Below, piece after piece: positions 41,507 to 50,517 of a stretch of 64,000 nucleotides of DNA. A model generated the notes under the pieces. The model did not search any database and was not told the origin of the DNA. It worked only from the letters and a program-made list of their open reading frames with translations. A program made the position numbers and the translations under genes. How positions within the stretch are numbered: the first letter of the stretch is position 1; the number at the start of each line of letters is the position of its first letter. Origin of the DNA: DATNPX01 sp036702975 (lineage in GTDB: Bacteria; Cyanobacteriota; Vampirovibrionia; Obscuribacterales; Obscuribacteraceae); the NCBI GenBank assembly GCA_036702975.1, contig DATNPX010000033.1, forward strand, positions 1 to 64,000. The letters are read 5' to 3'.

Positions 41507-42949
41507 CTACGGAAAGCTCATCCAGTGCACTTGGTCGGTTGGGTGTCCAACGTCTGGCTGATTGGTGAATTTCCTCGCTTCCATGTCGAATATTCCGACA
41601 TTAGGAGTAGATGCACTGGTGACAACAAGATGTTTATTGTCGGGAAGTCGCAACAGCCCGCCCGGGAAATCGATATCCAAAGGCAATTTTATATCTTCTA
41701 TTCTCGTGAACTTTTTGGCGTCGAATAGAGTTAGAGAGTTGTCTTTAGCGTTGGCGATGTAGAGCACTTCGCCTTTGGCATCCAGTGCCAGTCCTGTTGG
41801 ACCTAGACCCGTCTCGAATGTCTTTATTACTTTCTTCGTTGTCAGGTCGATGACTGAGAGAGAGCTTGAAACTCTGTTGGTAACGAACGCTATCTTACTG
41901 TCTGGTGTGACAGCCAGACCGTTAGGCAATGTTCCGAGGGGGACTTGACCGATTATTTTCTGGTTCGATGTAGAGAGTATAGTCAGTCTGCCCTGAGGAA
42001 CGTTTATCACCAGCACCATGTTGCCATCAGGGGTGATGGCAATTTGCGAGGGACCTGCCGCCACTTTTGTGCGAAGCAGAACCTTCCCCACCTTGACTTC
42101 GATGATGTCTATATTATTTGTGCTGTATTCCGTCAGGTATAGTAGTTTCCCATTTGGTAGGGCTGCGATGCCCTTGGGGGACGTCTTCTTCGGAAGATCG
42201 ATCTGTCCAAGAAACTCTCCTTTGGCTGGGTCAAGTAGGAGAATTCGACTCTTCGCTTGATCGGTGATGTAGAGTTTATTATCTGCAGACGCCATGCTTC
42301 CAGGCGTACCATCAGTTTGAAAGTCTGAGATCTTTTCGAGCGTCTTGTCGTTCAACATAGTCACTTTCCCAGAAAGTGGAGACGTGACGAACACAGCACT
42401 ATGCTCGTTATGTGTGGGCGGTGACTTCGTCTCTTCGGTGTGCGTTTGTGACTTAGCCGAAGCTGTTGGCTCGGCAACGGCTATCTCTTTTGCCAGAGAT
42501 TTGAGGCGAACTGGAACGAAAAAATTCTCCGGCACGATTAGATCGCTCGGGAAGTGAGCGTTCATCAGGCGACGATTAGTTGAATCGGAGAGATTGTTTA
42601 GATTCGGTACTGTCTTCAGTTTCTCCTGGTGAATCAATCGAATGAAACCCCATCCATTGGAGAACATGAGCAGATCCGGCACGCCATCAGCGGGAACTTT
42701 GTCTCTTAGTTCCAATTTGCCCTTGGGAGGCGGTGCGGTGGTAGGCATAAGCGGCAGGAAGAGGTCTTCCTTGCTAAACTCCAGCGTGCCGTCCATCCTG
42801 ATTTTGGCTTGCGGAAGATTCGTTTTGAACCAATCAGCGAGCTCGACCGGCAACTTGGTGGCAAAAGCAGGCAGTGTCGCCCCCGGTGCCCATAAGAGCA
42901 CCAGCGCCGCAAGTCCCGCCAATATTCGGTTTTTAGTCTTCGTGGTCAC
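41507..42949 (-). CDS. Exported YVTN-type beta-propeller protein
   Basis: 480 residues from GTG 42949, which overlaps the end of dnaJ by 17 bases and gives a normal signal peptide (ILAGLAALVLLWAPGATLPA). A small domain (about 35-150) is followed by repeated propeller blades with the YVTN-like pattern, e.g. GKVTMLNDKTLEKISDFQTD, NKLYITDQAKSRILLLDPAK, KIAFVTNRVSSSLSVIDLTT and EVLYIANAKDNSLTLFDAKK. The frame extends to 43108 inside dnaJ but that part is a shadow. Such propellers act as periplasmic or surface binding scaffolds. Coupled to dnaJ by overlap only; a chaperone role is not implied. Confidence 0.87.
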   Translation of the reverse strand: MTTKTKNRILAGLAALVLLWAPGATLPAFATKLPVELADWFKTNLPQAKIRMDGTLEFSKEDLFLPLMPTTAPPPKGKLELRDKVPADGVPDLLMFSNGWGFIRLIHQEKLKTVPNLNNLSDSTNRRLMNAHFPSDLIVPENFFVPVRLKSLAKEIAVAEPTASAKSQTHTEETKSPPTHNEHSAVFVTSPLSGKVTMLNDKTLEKISDFQTDGTPGSMASADNKLYITDQAKSRILLLDPAKGEFLGQIDLPKKTSPKGIAALPNGKLLYLTEYSTNNIDIIEVKVGKVLLRTKVAAGPSQIAITPDGNMVLVINVPQGRLTILSTSNQKIIGQVPLGTLPNGLAVTPDSKIAFVTNRVSSSLSVIDLTTKKVIKTFETGLGPTGLALDAKGEVLYIANAKDNSLTLFDAKKFTRIEDIKLPLDIDFPGGLLRLPDNKHLVVTSASTPNVGIFDMEARKFTNQPDVGHPTDQVHWMSFP

Positions 42950-44213
42950 CGTTTTTTGGTCTGAAGAATTCGCCAATTTTATCAATAATGGAATCTTCTT
43001 TGACCGGTTCATCTTTCTGTTTGGACTTTGCTTTAGCTGCTTTCTTTTCAGCTTTGCTTTGTGAACCTTTGTCTTGCTTGCCGTTCTTTTCCGCTTCCAA
43101 CTGTGCATCGGCTTGACGTTGTTCTTCGGTTACTGTCAAGCTTTCGCCGCGTAGTTTTGCCAGCTGTTCGAGAAGCTCTTTTTCCTCGCTGCTCAATTTG
43201 CTGGGTGTTTCGACTGAAACGTGTACAACCTGCTCGCCGCGGCGACCTTGTTGATTGAACTTAGGCACTCCCATGTCGCGCATGATCAACGTTGTGCCGT
43301 GCTGGATGCCAGCTGGTATTTTGAGCAGGCGGTCTCCATCGACTGTAGGCACCATCAGTTCGCCGCCTAGAGCAGCCATTGAGAAACTGACTGGTTGTCT
43401 GAGGTGAATAGTATCGCCGTCGCGAACAAACTGTTTGTGCTCACGCACGTGCACGATAACATAAAGATCTCCAAAGCCGCCGCCTCGTTTGCCTTTATCA
43501 CCGGCTCCGTTCAGCCGCATTCTTGCACCATTATCGATACCAGCCGGCACCTTAAGGTCGAATTCGCGTGACTTGCGCAGTTGACCTTCGCCGCGGCAAT
43601 CTCGGCATGGCTTCTCAATCTTCTTGCCAGTACCGTGGCATGCTGGACAGTCAACAACTCGCATCGTTTGACCGAAGAAGCTGTTGTAGACCTGTTGCAC
43701 CTGCCCCATTCCAGCACAGGTCACACAAGTAATGACTTCGCTTCCGGGGGTGGCTCCTGAGCCTTCGCAGGAATCGCAATCTTCCAATCGTTTAATTGAG
43801 ATCTTCTTTTCGACCCCAAAGACAGCTTCCAGAAAATCTACCTGCAGGTCGTACTTTAGGCTCGCTCCTGGCTCCGGACCAGTGCGGCGTCCACCTGCTC
43901 TGGCGCCACCACCGAAAAACATGTCGATGATATCGTCGATACCAAAGCCGGCGAACGAGCTGAAGTCCACATTGTCGAAGCCGCGACCCGCGCCTGCTAC
44001 TCCTTGGTGTCCATACCGGTCGTACTGCGCTCTTTTGCTCTGGTCTGAAAGAACCTCATAAGCCTCTGCCAGTTCCTTGAAAGCTGCTTCGTCCCCGCTC
44101 TCTTTGTTGTCAGGATGTAACTGTCTCGCACGGTTGCGGAAGGTCTTTTTGATCTCTTCCGCGGTAGCGCCCTTAGAAACGCCTAAGACCTCGTAGTAGT
44201 CTCGCTTTGCCAT
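42933..44213 (-). CDS. dnaJ: DnaJ co-chaperone (Hsp40, type I)
   Basis: 426 residues from ATG 44213 (MAKRDYYEVLG). J domain with the HPD motif (RARQLHPDNKESGDEAAFKE), Gly/Phe-rich segment (SSFAGFGIDDIIDMFFGGGA), zinc-binding region with four CxxCxGxG-type repeats (CDSCEGSG, CVTCAGMG, CPACHGTG, CRDCRGEG), then substrate-binding beta domains. A Lys/Ala/Glu-rich C-terminal extension of about 70 residues (KAEKKAAKAKSKQKDEPVKE) is unusual for DnaJ. It stimulates DnaK ATPase. Third gene of grpE-dnaK-dnaJ. Confidence 0.97.
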   Translation of the reverse strand: MAKRDYYEVLGVSKGATAEEIKKTFRNRARQLHPDNKESGDEAAFKELAEAYEVLSDQSKRAQYDRYGHQGVAGAGRGFDNVDFSSFAGFGIDDIIDMFFGGGARAGGRRTGPEPGASLKYDLQVDFLEAVFGVEKKISIKRLEDCDSCEGSGATPGSEVITCVTCAGMGQVQQVYNSFFGQTMRVVDCPACHGTGKKIEKPCRDCRGEGQLRKSREFDLKVPAGIDNGARMRLNGAGDKGKRGGGFGDLYVIVHVREHKQFVRDGDTIHLRQPVSFSMAALGGELMVPTVDGDRLLKIPAGIQHGTTLIMRDMGVPKFNQQGRRGEQVVHVSVETPSKLSSEEKELLEQLAKLRGESLTVTEEQRQADAQLEAEKNGKQDKGSQSKAEKKAAKAKSKQKDEPVKEDSIIDKIGEFFRPKNGDHED

Positions 44214-44404
44214 AGTCGCCAAAATAGGTACCTTTGTCGTTGGTCGGGGTGTTCGGTCGAGAGCGATGAATGCTATCGCTCACTAGCTTCATTCTGCCAT
44301 CCTCACTGCTATTTTGCTCAGTTGCAAAGCACGAGTAAAGATTATTTCGCTCTATAAGAAGCTGAAGAGCTCCGAAACTCAATGGTGATGGGGGCTGAGA
44401 CCGA

Positions 44405-46348
44405 TCAGCTTAGGTCTGCGTCGTCATCTATGTTAATGCGCTTTTTACCGTTGGAGCCGCCTAAATGGTCTCCATTGCCATCATTGCTGGCTTGAGTACC
44501 GTGACGTTTGGTCTCCACGTTGCTGCGTGGGTCGGAAAGCTCTATCGGTTCGCCATCTACTGATGGCCGAGCTTTGGGTGAGGCACCACTTATGCCTGAG
44601 GGTCGGTTACCGGAGTGGATTGCCCGGCCGAGATCCAGCAAAGAGACGTCCAATCCGGCTGTTAAAGCTTTGAGGTCTTCAGAGTTTTCGTTTGCTAGAG
44701 CTTCTCGCACCATCTCGAGCGCTCTCATGACCTTGTCAACGTATTGTTTCTCGACACGGTCTCCATACTTCTGAACGGTCCGTTCGGCATCTGCGCAGAG
44801 AGCTTCCGCATGCACTCGGGCGCTGATCTCGTCGCGCACCTGGCGGTCTTGCTCGGCAAACTCTTCGGCTTCCTTTTGATAAAGTTCTACTTCTTCCGGT
44901 GTCAGACCTGTGCTGCGCTGAATAGTGACTGAGTGTTTGATGCCAGAGCCCTGATCGCGCGCGCTGCAGTGCACAATACCATCGGCATCAATATCGAAAG
45001 TGACTTCAATCTTCGGCACACTTCTAGGAGCTGCTGGAATGCCATTGAGGTGAAATTTTGCCAGCGATTTGTTGTGTGCCGCGATCTCGCGCTCGCCTTG
45101 TAAAACATGCACTTCGACGGAAGTCTGACCGTCTTCTGTCGTCGTGAACGGCATCGTGCGGCTGGTTGGAATGGTTGTATTGCGTTCTATCACTCTTGTG
45201 AATAGTCCGCCTGCAGTTTCGATTCCGAGTGACAGAGGGATGACGTCTAACAGCAAGACATCCTGCAAATCGCCTGCCAAAATTGAACCCTGTATTGCTG
45301 CACCGAGTGCCACTGCTTCGTCTGGATTGACTGACTTGGACGGCTCTTTGGCGAATGTTCTTCTGATCGTGTCTTGTACCGCCGGTATGCGCGTACTACC
45401 ACCAACAAGAATGATGTGGTCGATGTTGTCTGGATGAAGTCCTGCATCGTCTAGCGCTTGTTGTAAGGGACCGAGCGTCGCTTCGACGAGATGCGCTGTC
45501 AGTTCGTTGAATTTAGTACGCGTGAGCTTAGTTTCTAAATGCTTCGGTTCGCTGCCTGCAGCAGTTAAGAAGGGCAAATTGATCTCGCTGACCATGGTTG
45601 TCGATAATTCGATTTTGGTCTTTTCGGCAGTCTCCTTCAGTCTCTGGACCGCCATTAGATCGTTTGAGATGTCGATGCCGGTTTGGTTTTCGAATTCAGA
45701 GAGCATCCAATCGATTACCGCCTGGTCAAAATCGTCACCACCAAGGCGATTGTTGCCGTTGGTTGCTTTTACTTCAAAGACACCGTCTGTAATCTCCAAA
45801 ACGCTGACATCAAATGTGCCACCACCTAGGTCGAAGATGAGAACAGTTGCTTGCTCGTCTAGCTTGTTTAGACCATATGCAAGAGCGCTCGCCGTCGGTT
45901 CATTGATGATACGCATGACGTCGAGACCGGCTATTTGACCGGCATCTCTGGTTGCTTGACGCTGTGCATCATTGAAATATGCAGGAACTGTAATTACCGC
46001 CCGCGATATCTTCTCGCCAAGATAAGCTTCGGTATCAGACTTCAGTTTTTGCAGAATCATTGCTGAAATCTGTTCGGGACTGTGCGCGACTCCTTCGACA
46101 TTGGTCACCCGATAGTTGGTGCCCATCTCGCGTTTGATCGACTGTATCGTTCTGGAAGGATTTGTGACGGCCTGCCGTTTCGCTAATTGCCCGACCAGGC
46201 GCTCACCACCTCTGGTGAATGCCACCACGGATGGAGTCGTGCGTGCACCTTCGGCATTTTCGATAATTACCGGCTTGCCGCCTTCCATTATCGCTACGCA
46301 AGAGTTCGTAGTGCCTAAGTCAATGCCAATTATCCTGTCGCCACTCAT
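44405..46348 (-). CDS. dnaK: DnaK molecular chaperone (Hsp70)
   Basis: 647 residues. Actin-like ATPase (GIDLGTTNSCVAIMEGGKPV, VPAYFNDAQRQATRDAG, IFDLGGGTFDVSVLEI, ILVGGSTRIPAVQ) and substrate-binding domain (LLDVIPLSLGIETAGGLFTR). AAGG lies six bases before the ATG. The C-terminus ends in IDDDADLS rather than the common EEVK-type tail. Central gene of the grpE-dnaK-dnaJ operon; 55 bases after grpE and 191 bases before dnaJ. No CIRCE repeat or hrcA was found upstream. Confidence 0.98.
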   Translation of the reverse strand: MSGDRIIGIDLGTTNSCVAIMEGGKPVIIENAEGARTTPSVVAFTRGGERLVGQLAKRQAVTNPSRTIQSIKREMGTNYRVTNVEGVAHSPEQISAMILQKLKSDTEAYLGEKISRAVITVPAYFNDAQRQATRDAGQIAGLDVMRIINEPTASALAYGLNKLDEQATVLIFDLGGGTFDVSVLEITDGVFEVKATNGNNRLGGDDFDQAVIDWMLSEFENQTGIDISNDLMAVQRLKETAEKTKIELSTTMVSEINLPFLTAAGSEPKHLETKLTRTKFNELTAHLVEATLGPLQQALDDAGLHPDNIDHIILVGGSTRIPAVQDTIRRTFAKEPSKSVNPDEAVALGAAIQGSILAGDLQDVLLLDVIPLSLGIETAGGLFTRVIERNTTIPTSRTMPFTTTEDGQTSVEVHVLQGEREIAAHNKSLAKFHLNGIPAAPRSVPKIEVTFDIDADGIVHCSARDQGSGIKHSVTIQRSTGLTPEEVELYQKEAEEFAEQDRQVRDEISARVHAEALCADAERTVQKYGDRVEKQYVDKVMRALEMVREALANENSEDLKALTAGLDVSLLDLGRAIHSGNRPSGISGASPKARPSVDGEPIELSDPRSNVETKRHGTQASNDGNGDHLGGSNGKKRINIDDDADLS

Positions 46349-46403
46349 CTAACACCTTTCTTGGCGTTTGCGCTGGCTGCAAAGAATCTCGAACTCTCGC
46401 AAC

Positions 46404-47660
46404 CTATTCGCTCTTTTCGGAATCATCAGCTGACGATTCTCCCTCTTGGGTTTCCGTTTTGTCTTGAGCTTTTGCCTCTGCGTTCGATTTTACTTCCTCG
46501 CCGCCTTCGCCCCCTGCTGCGCTGTGCTGCGAATCTGCTTTCGCATGCAGCGTTGCTGTCTGAGTCAGCATCTCATCGGATTTTATCGCCGGGAGCTCGG
46601 CCGTTGCTTTGGGATTTCCTTTGCGAAGCCGCTCGAGTGCATTTGCTGCACGCTGCTTGTTTGCCGCTTTGTCTATTGCTGCTCTGTCTGTTTCGAGGCT
46701 CGGCTCATCGCTCGCCTTCATCTCTTTTTGGTCTGCACTCGCTGGATCGGCGTTGAAAGTTTCGCCGGAAGCTTCGGGTGTAGCTTTGTCTTCATCTGTT
46801 GCCTCCACTTTCACTTCCGGTGCTGTTGTTTCAGCAACGGTTGCTTCCTCCGTTGCAGGCGATTCTTTCGCTGCTGCTGGCTCGGTTGCTTCAGGTGCCG
46901 GTGCTGGAGCTGCCGCTGCTGGCTCGGCAACAGGCAACGGTTCGATCACACCGGACGGGTTTGATGCCACATTAACCAGGGCTGGCCGAATGACCTTGTC
47001 GCGCATTAAGTACCCGCGGCGTAATTCTTGTGCAACTGCACCGTCGGCATAGTGATTCGTCGGAACTTCCTGTACAGGCTCATGGAATTTTGGGTCGAAG
47101 TGTTCGCCGACGACGTCCATCGCTTTGAGACCCATTGGTTCGAGGCATTTTGTAAATCTGGCAAATACCAAATTAAGTGCTTCGACAACGGCCTTGGGAT
47201 CGGTAACGTTTGCCAATGACGCTTTTGCTCGGTCTAAATCGTCAAGTGCCGGCAAAATCATCTCTACGGCTTTCTGCATACCAGTGCTGAGAGCCTCTTC
47301 GCGCTCGCGGTCGTTGCGCTTACGGTAGTTATCGAAGTCGGCGAGGATGCGTTTATAGAAATTCTCGTTATCAGTGGCTTTTTTCTCTGACTCCTTGGCT
47401 TCCTGCTCAAGGCGAGAACAATTTGGGCACGGTCCAGTGTGGGCCTGAGCGGGACCGGGTTGTTTCTCTGCGGTCTTGGTGCCAATGCCGAATTCTTCCG
47501 GTACTACGTCTTCACCGGAGTAAAGTGCTCTGTAAAAGGCTTTGGCGGCGTTCTTTCGATCGCCCAGGCTCGCCTCTTTGGGAGTGGCCTTTGCTTCTGA
47601 CGACTCGGCGCCAGTCCCGGAAGCGTCCTGTCCGCCCGGATTCTCTTCATTGTCTCCCAT
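46404..47660 (-). CDS. grpE: GrpE nucleotide-exchange factor with a long Ala/Glu-rich C-terminal tail
   Basis: 418 residues, about twice the usual 180-210. GrpE core about 75-235: long helix (ENFYKRILADFDNYRKRNDR) and beta-wing (GEHFDPKFHEPVQEV, RRGYLMRDKVIRPALVNVAS). The N-terminal part has a CPNC pair. Residues 236-418 are Ala/Glu/Thr/Pro/Lys-rich and predicted disordered (e.g. EEATVAETTAPEVKVEATDE, ending EGESSADDSEKSE). GrpE exchanges ADP on DnaK and in many bacteria acts as a thermosensor; the tail's effect is unknown. ATG with GGGAG eight bases upstream. First gene of the operon. Confidence 0.95.
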   Translation of the reverse strand: MGDNEENPGGQDASGTGAESSEAKATPKEASLGDRKNAAKAFYRALYSGEDVVPEEFGIGTKTAEKQPGPAQAHTGPCPNCSRLEQEAKESEKKATDNENFYKRILADFDNYRKRNDREREEALSTGMQKAVEMILPALDDLDRAKASLANVTDPKAVVEALNLVFARFTKCLEPMGLKAMDVVGEHFDPKFHEPVQEVPTNHYADGAVAQELRRGYLMRDKVIRPALVNVASNPSGVIEPLPVAEPAAAAPAPAPEATEPAAAKESPATEEATVAETTAPEVKVEATDEDKATPEASGETFNADPASADQKEMKASDEPSLETDRAAIDKAANKQRAANALERLRKGNPKATAELPAIKSDEMLTQTATLHAKADSQHSAAGGEGGEEVKSNAEAKAQDKTETQEGESSADDSEKSE

Positions 47661-47995
47661 TCATGGTCTCCCAACAGGTGGCTTGACATCAATTTCGCTA
47701 GAGCAGCTGAGTTTTCGGCTTGGCTGATACTCGAGGCGGTCGACACTCAGCTAATAAGCTTATGCCATCCAAACCGCATTTATCGGCTTGCCAAACTGAA
47801 TCTCTCATATAATTCTATGGCACGTTCTGAGTATCTTGGGGACTTTAGTCTTTAAACAATAAAAAACGATGCCAAACTAGCTTTTTGTGAAAGTAGTTGC
47901 TGCTCTTATCGGTCAATTGCGGATAGACCGAATCGACAGACAGCACTCTTTTCCATCAAGTTTAGCAGGGCTTGGTCTTTGTAAAGGGGTGGAGA
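47661..47995. promoter_or_regulatory. Divergent promoter region of grpE operon and dgcN-like gene
   Basis: 335 bases without a gene. On the plus strand a perfect TATAAT (47808-47813) follows TTGCCA (47788-47793) at a short 14-base spacing. The complementary TTATAT could serve as the -10 for grpE. I looked for a CIRCE repeat (TTAGCACTC-N9-GAGTGCTAA) and found none, so HrcA control is not supported. Confidence 0.45.
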
Positions 47996-49075
47996 TTGAA
48001 TTATTTGGCTCGCACGGCGCGGTTGGCCCTCTATGTCGAAGGCGAATTCGGCAGAGGAAAGTCGAAAACAGCTGAAGGAATCTTACGTTACGGAAACAAT
48101 CCTATTGCCGCAGTGATAGACAGCACAGCTGTGGGGCGCAGTATTCAGGATGTCGTGGGTATCGATTCGTCGGCGCCAATTGTCGCTTCGCTCGAAGAAT
48201 GCAGGCAGTTTGCCCCGGATGCACTGGTCCTCGGTACGGCAAGAGCCGGTGGACAGCTGCCTGAAATTTGGCGGGTTGACATTCTCAAAGCTCTTGAGAT
48301 GGGGTTGGACATTGTCAGCGGCCTGCACGATTTGCTCTCTGATGACCCAGAAATTAGTGCGGCAGCCAAAAAAGCTGGTAAACGGCTGCTTGATGTGCGC
48401 CGTTCGCCTGAAAATTTGCCGATTGCCTTTGGTTTGGCACGTGACCTCGAGGCTTTTGTTTTGCTGACTGTGGGAACCGATGCCTCAATCGGAAAAATGA
48501 CAACCACTCTTGAACTTTGCAAAGAAGTCGAGAAACGGGGACGTGCTGTCAAGTTCATTGCAACAGGTCAAACCGGAATTATGGTTGCCGGTGGTGAAGG
48601 CATCGCCATTGATCGCGTCATCGGTGATTTCATGGCCGGTGCCTCGGAACAGATGGTCGTTGAGGGCGCTAAAGAATGCGACATGATCTTTGTGGAAGGT
48701 CAGGGAGCGCTCGCTCATCCAGGTTTTTCCGGTGTAACTCTGGCACTTTTACATGGCAGCTGTCCCGATGCCATGATACTTTGCCACAACGCTTCAAGAG
48801 TCGGTATCAATGGACGCGCGGATTTTCCACTGCAGTCATTGAAAAAGTCTATTGAGGTCCATGAAGCAATGGCTGGTTTGGTGCATCCGTCCAAGGTCAT
48901 TGGTATAGCCATCAATACCGCCCAGGTGTCTGATGCTGAGGCTCGCGAGCAGATCGCCTGTTGTGAGGCTGAAACTGGTCTCCCTTGCAATGACGCCGTT
49001 CGTTACGGTTGCAGTAACCTAGTCGACGCAATCCTGGCATTTAAGGAGAGCATGTACTCATGCAGACCAGCTTAA
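47996..49075 (+). CDS. DUF1611 family protein (DgcN-like, D-glutamate N-acetyltransferase?)
   Basis: 359 residues from TTG 47996, chosen for AAGGGG six bases upstream. N-terminal Rossmann-like domain and C-terminal P-loop domain (TVGTDASIGKMTTTLELCKE, then FVEGQGALAHPGFSGVTLAL), the DUF1611 architecture. It overlaps by 16 bases an Ala-Glu-epimerase-like gene. In marine proteobacteria the equivalent pair, DgcN and DgcA, was described as acetylating D-glutamate and converting the N-acetyl product to the L form. By analogy this pair may salvage D-glutamate from peptidoglycan. Assignment rests on family and pairing, not on active-site data. Confidence 0.82.
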   Translation: MNYLARTARLALYVEGEFGRGKSKTAEGILRYGNNPIAAVIDSTAVGRSIQDVVGIDSSAPIVASLEECRQFAPDALVLGTARAGGQLPEIWRVDILKALEMGLDIVSGLHDLLSDDPEISAAAKKAGKRLLDVRRSPENLPIAFGLARDLEAFVLLTVGTDASIGKMTTTLELCKEVEKRGRAVKFIATGQTGIMVAGGEGIAIDRVIGDFMAGASEQMVVEGAKECDMIFVEGQGALAHPGFSGVTLALLHGSCPDAMILCHNASRVGINGRADFPLQSLKKSIEVHEAMAGLVHPSKVIGIAINTAQVSDAEAREQIACCEAETGLPCNDAVRYGCSNLVDAILAFKESMYSCRPA

Positions 49076-50112
49076 CGAAGATCGAACTCCATTTTGAACC
49101 CCTCAACTTAAAGATAAAACATCCATTTGGCATCGCTTACGGCAGTGCGGTCATTTCCGAAAATGTCCTAGTCAAACTCCGTTTTGGCGAGTATGAAGGT
49201 CTTGGTGAGTCCTCGCCAGCTGAATATCACAACGAGTCGCCTGAGACTGTTCGCGCTCTTTTTGAGCGCTGGCAAAAAGCGAAAATCTTAGGTGACGATC
49301 CATTTGCAATTGCTGAAACGATGAAACGCTTAGAACGCGATGTTGCAGGAAATACTGCGGCGAAAGCTGCCATTGAAATGGCGTTGCACGATTTATGTGG
49401 CAAGATTGCCGGGCAACCAACCTACAAAATGCTTGGGCTGAGCGGCTTGCCTCATCCGATTACTGATTTGACGATAGGAATCGCCGCTCTCGATATGATC
49501 GAGAAGAAGACCAATGAAGCCCTTGCCGCCGGTCATCGGGCTTTAAAGGTCAAGCAAGGCACTGATATGGACCGGGAGATTATCAAGACCGTTCGCAGGG
49601 TGGCTCCTGATATTGCTCTAAGAGTCGATGCCAATAGCGCGTGGACACCAAAACAAGCGATCGCCATGTCTCATTTCCTTGCCGAGCACAAAGTGGAGTT
49701 CATCGAACAGCCCTTGCCGAAGACAGCTCTACCGCAGGACTTCAGGCTCGTCCGCGAGAATTCGGCATTGCCTATTTTTGCTGATGAAAGCATCGGCCGC
49801 AGTCATGATGTAGCTCGCCTGGCTGGCACCATTGATGGTGTCGTCGTGAAGCTTGCTAAAACGGGCGGCATTCTTGAGGCGCTCAAGGTTATTAACACGG
49901 CACGTTCTTTTGGCATGCAAGTGATGCTCGGATGCATGATGGAGTCGTCACTGGGTATTAGTGCCGCGGCACAGCTTTCTGGTCTGGCGGATTACCTTGA
50001 CCTCGACAGCGGCATGCTTTTGGCAGAAGACCCCTACGGCGGCGTTAGTTTTAAAGACGGCTATCTATTGCTCTCCGGTGAACCAGGTTTGGGTATCAAG
50101 GACCGACTATAA
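49060..50112 (+). CDS. Dipeptide epimerase of the enolase superfamily (L-Ala-D/L-Glu type or DgcA-like)
   Basis: 350 residues. Enolase-superfamily capping domain plus barrel. Key residues: KVKQGTD (catalytic KxK-type lysine), RVDANSAW, IEQPLPK and FADESI (metal-binding Asp, Glu, Asp), VVKLAKTGG (second catalytic lysine), and LDLDSGMLL in the place of the dipeptide-binding DxD. It could epimerise L-Ala-D-Glu from murein or N-acetyl-D-glutamate, as in DgcN-DgcA systems. AAGGAG lies within the preceding gene, which ends after this ATG, so the two are coupled. Confidence 0.9.
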   Translation: MQTSLTKIELHFEPLNLKIKHPFGIAYGSAVISENVLVKLRFGEYEGLGESSPAEYHNESPETVRALFERWQKAKILGDDPFAIAETMKRLERDVAGNTAAKAAIEMALHDLCGKIAGQPTYKMLGLSGLPHPITDLTIGIAALDMIEKKTNEALAAGHRALKVKQGTDMDREIIKTVRRVAPDIALRVDANSAWTPKQAIAMSHFLAEHKVEFIEQPLPKTALPQDFRLVRENSALPIFADESIGRSHDVARLAGTIDGVVVKLAKTGGILEALKVINTARSFGMQVMLGCMMESSLGISAAAQLSGLADYLDLDSGMLLAEDPYGGVSFKDGYLLLSGEPGLGIKDRL

Positions 50113-50169
50113 GAACGACTATAATGAATCCATTTGATTCCTGGGACGAACTCCAATCGGAGAATTAAT

Positions 50170-50517
50170 ATGCCTCTACACAATCTTATGAAGACGTGTT
50201 TGCAATGCGGCTACCAGGCTGAGCTGCATGTTCAGGTTTGTCCGAAGTGCAAAACTGTATTTCTGGAATCGCAATCACAAATTCCCACGCATGACCACTC
50301 TATAGATCAATCGCTTTCGCCTGCTGAAATTCTCGCAAACATGCAGAAGAAGCAGCAAGAAAGAGAGCAACCGCAAAACGAGCAGCAGTACAAGAGCGCT
50401 GCTCAAGCTCAGCCTGGTGCAACGGCTGAGCGAACTATCTCTCAGGCACAAGCCGACGCTATCGCTAAAGAGAGATCTATCTTCAGCAAGCGTTTAAAAG
50501 ACATCTTTAAAGACTAG
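50170..50517 (+). CDS. Zinc-ribbon protein with Gln/Glu-rich helix
   Basis: 115 residues from ATG 50170 (GGAG seven bases upstream). N-terminal zinc ribbon CLQCGYQAELHVQVCPKC, then a Gln/Glu/Lys-rich region (ANMQKKQQEREQPQNEQQYK) and a C-terminal basic segment (SIFSKRLKDIFKD). The spacing resembles the N-terminal zinc ribbon of the receptor kinase. Small cytosolic adaptor of unknown role; 57 bases downstream of the epimerase gene, so perhaps in its operon. Confidence 0.74.
   Translation: MPLHNLMKTCLQCGYQAELHVQVCPKCKTVFLESQSQIPTHDHSIDQSLSPAEILANMQKKQQEREQPQNEQQYKSAAQAQPGATAERTISQAQADAIAKERSIFSKRLKDIFKD

Noticed and set aside
42950..43108. Extended N-terminus of the YVTN protein inside dnaJ
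   Set aside because: Lys-rich shadow of the dnaJ tail; GTG 42949 gives a normal signal peptide.
46446..46964. 172-codon plus-strand ORF antisense to grpE
   Set aside because: Arises from the Ala/Glu-rich tail read backwards as Cys/Arg/Leu-rich sequence.
47661..47995. CIRCE heat-shock operator upstream of grpE
   Set aside because: No TTAGCACTC-N9-GAGTGCTAA or near match was found.
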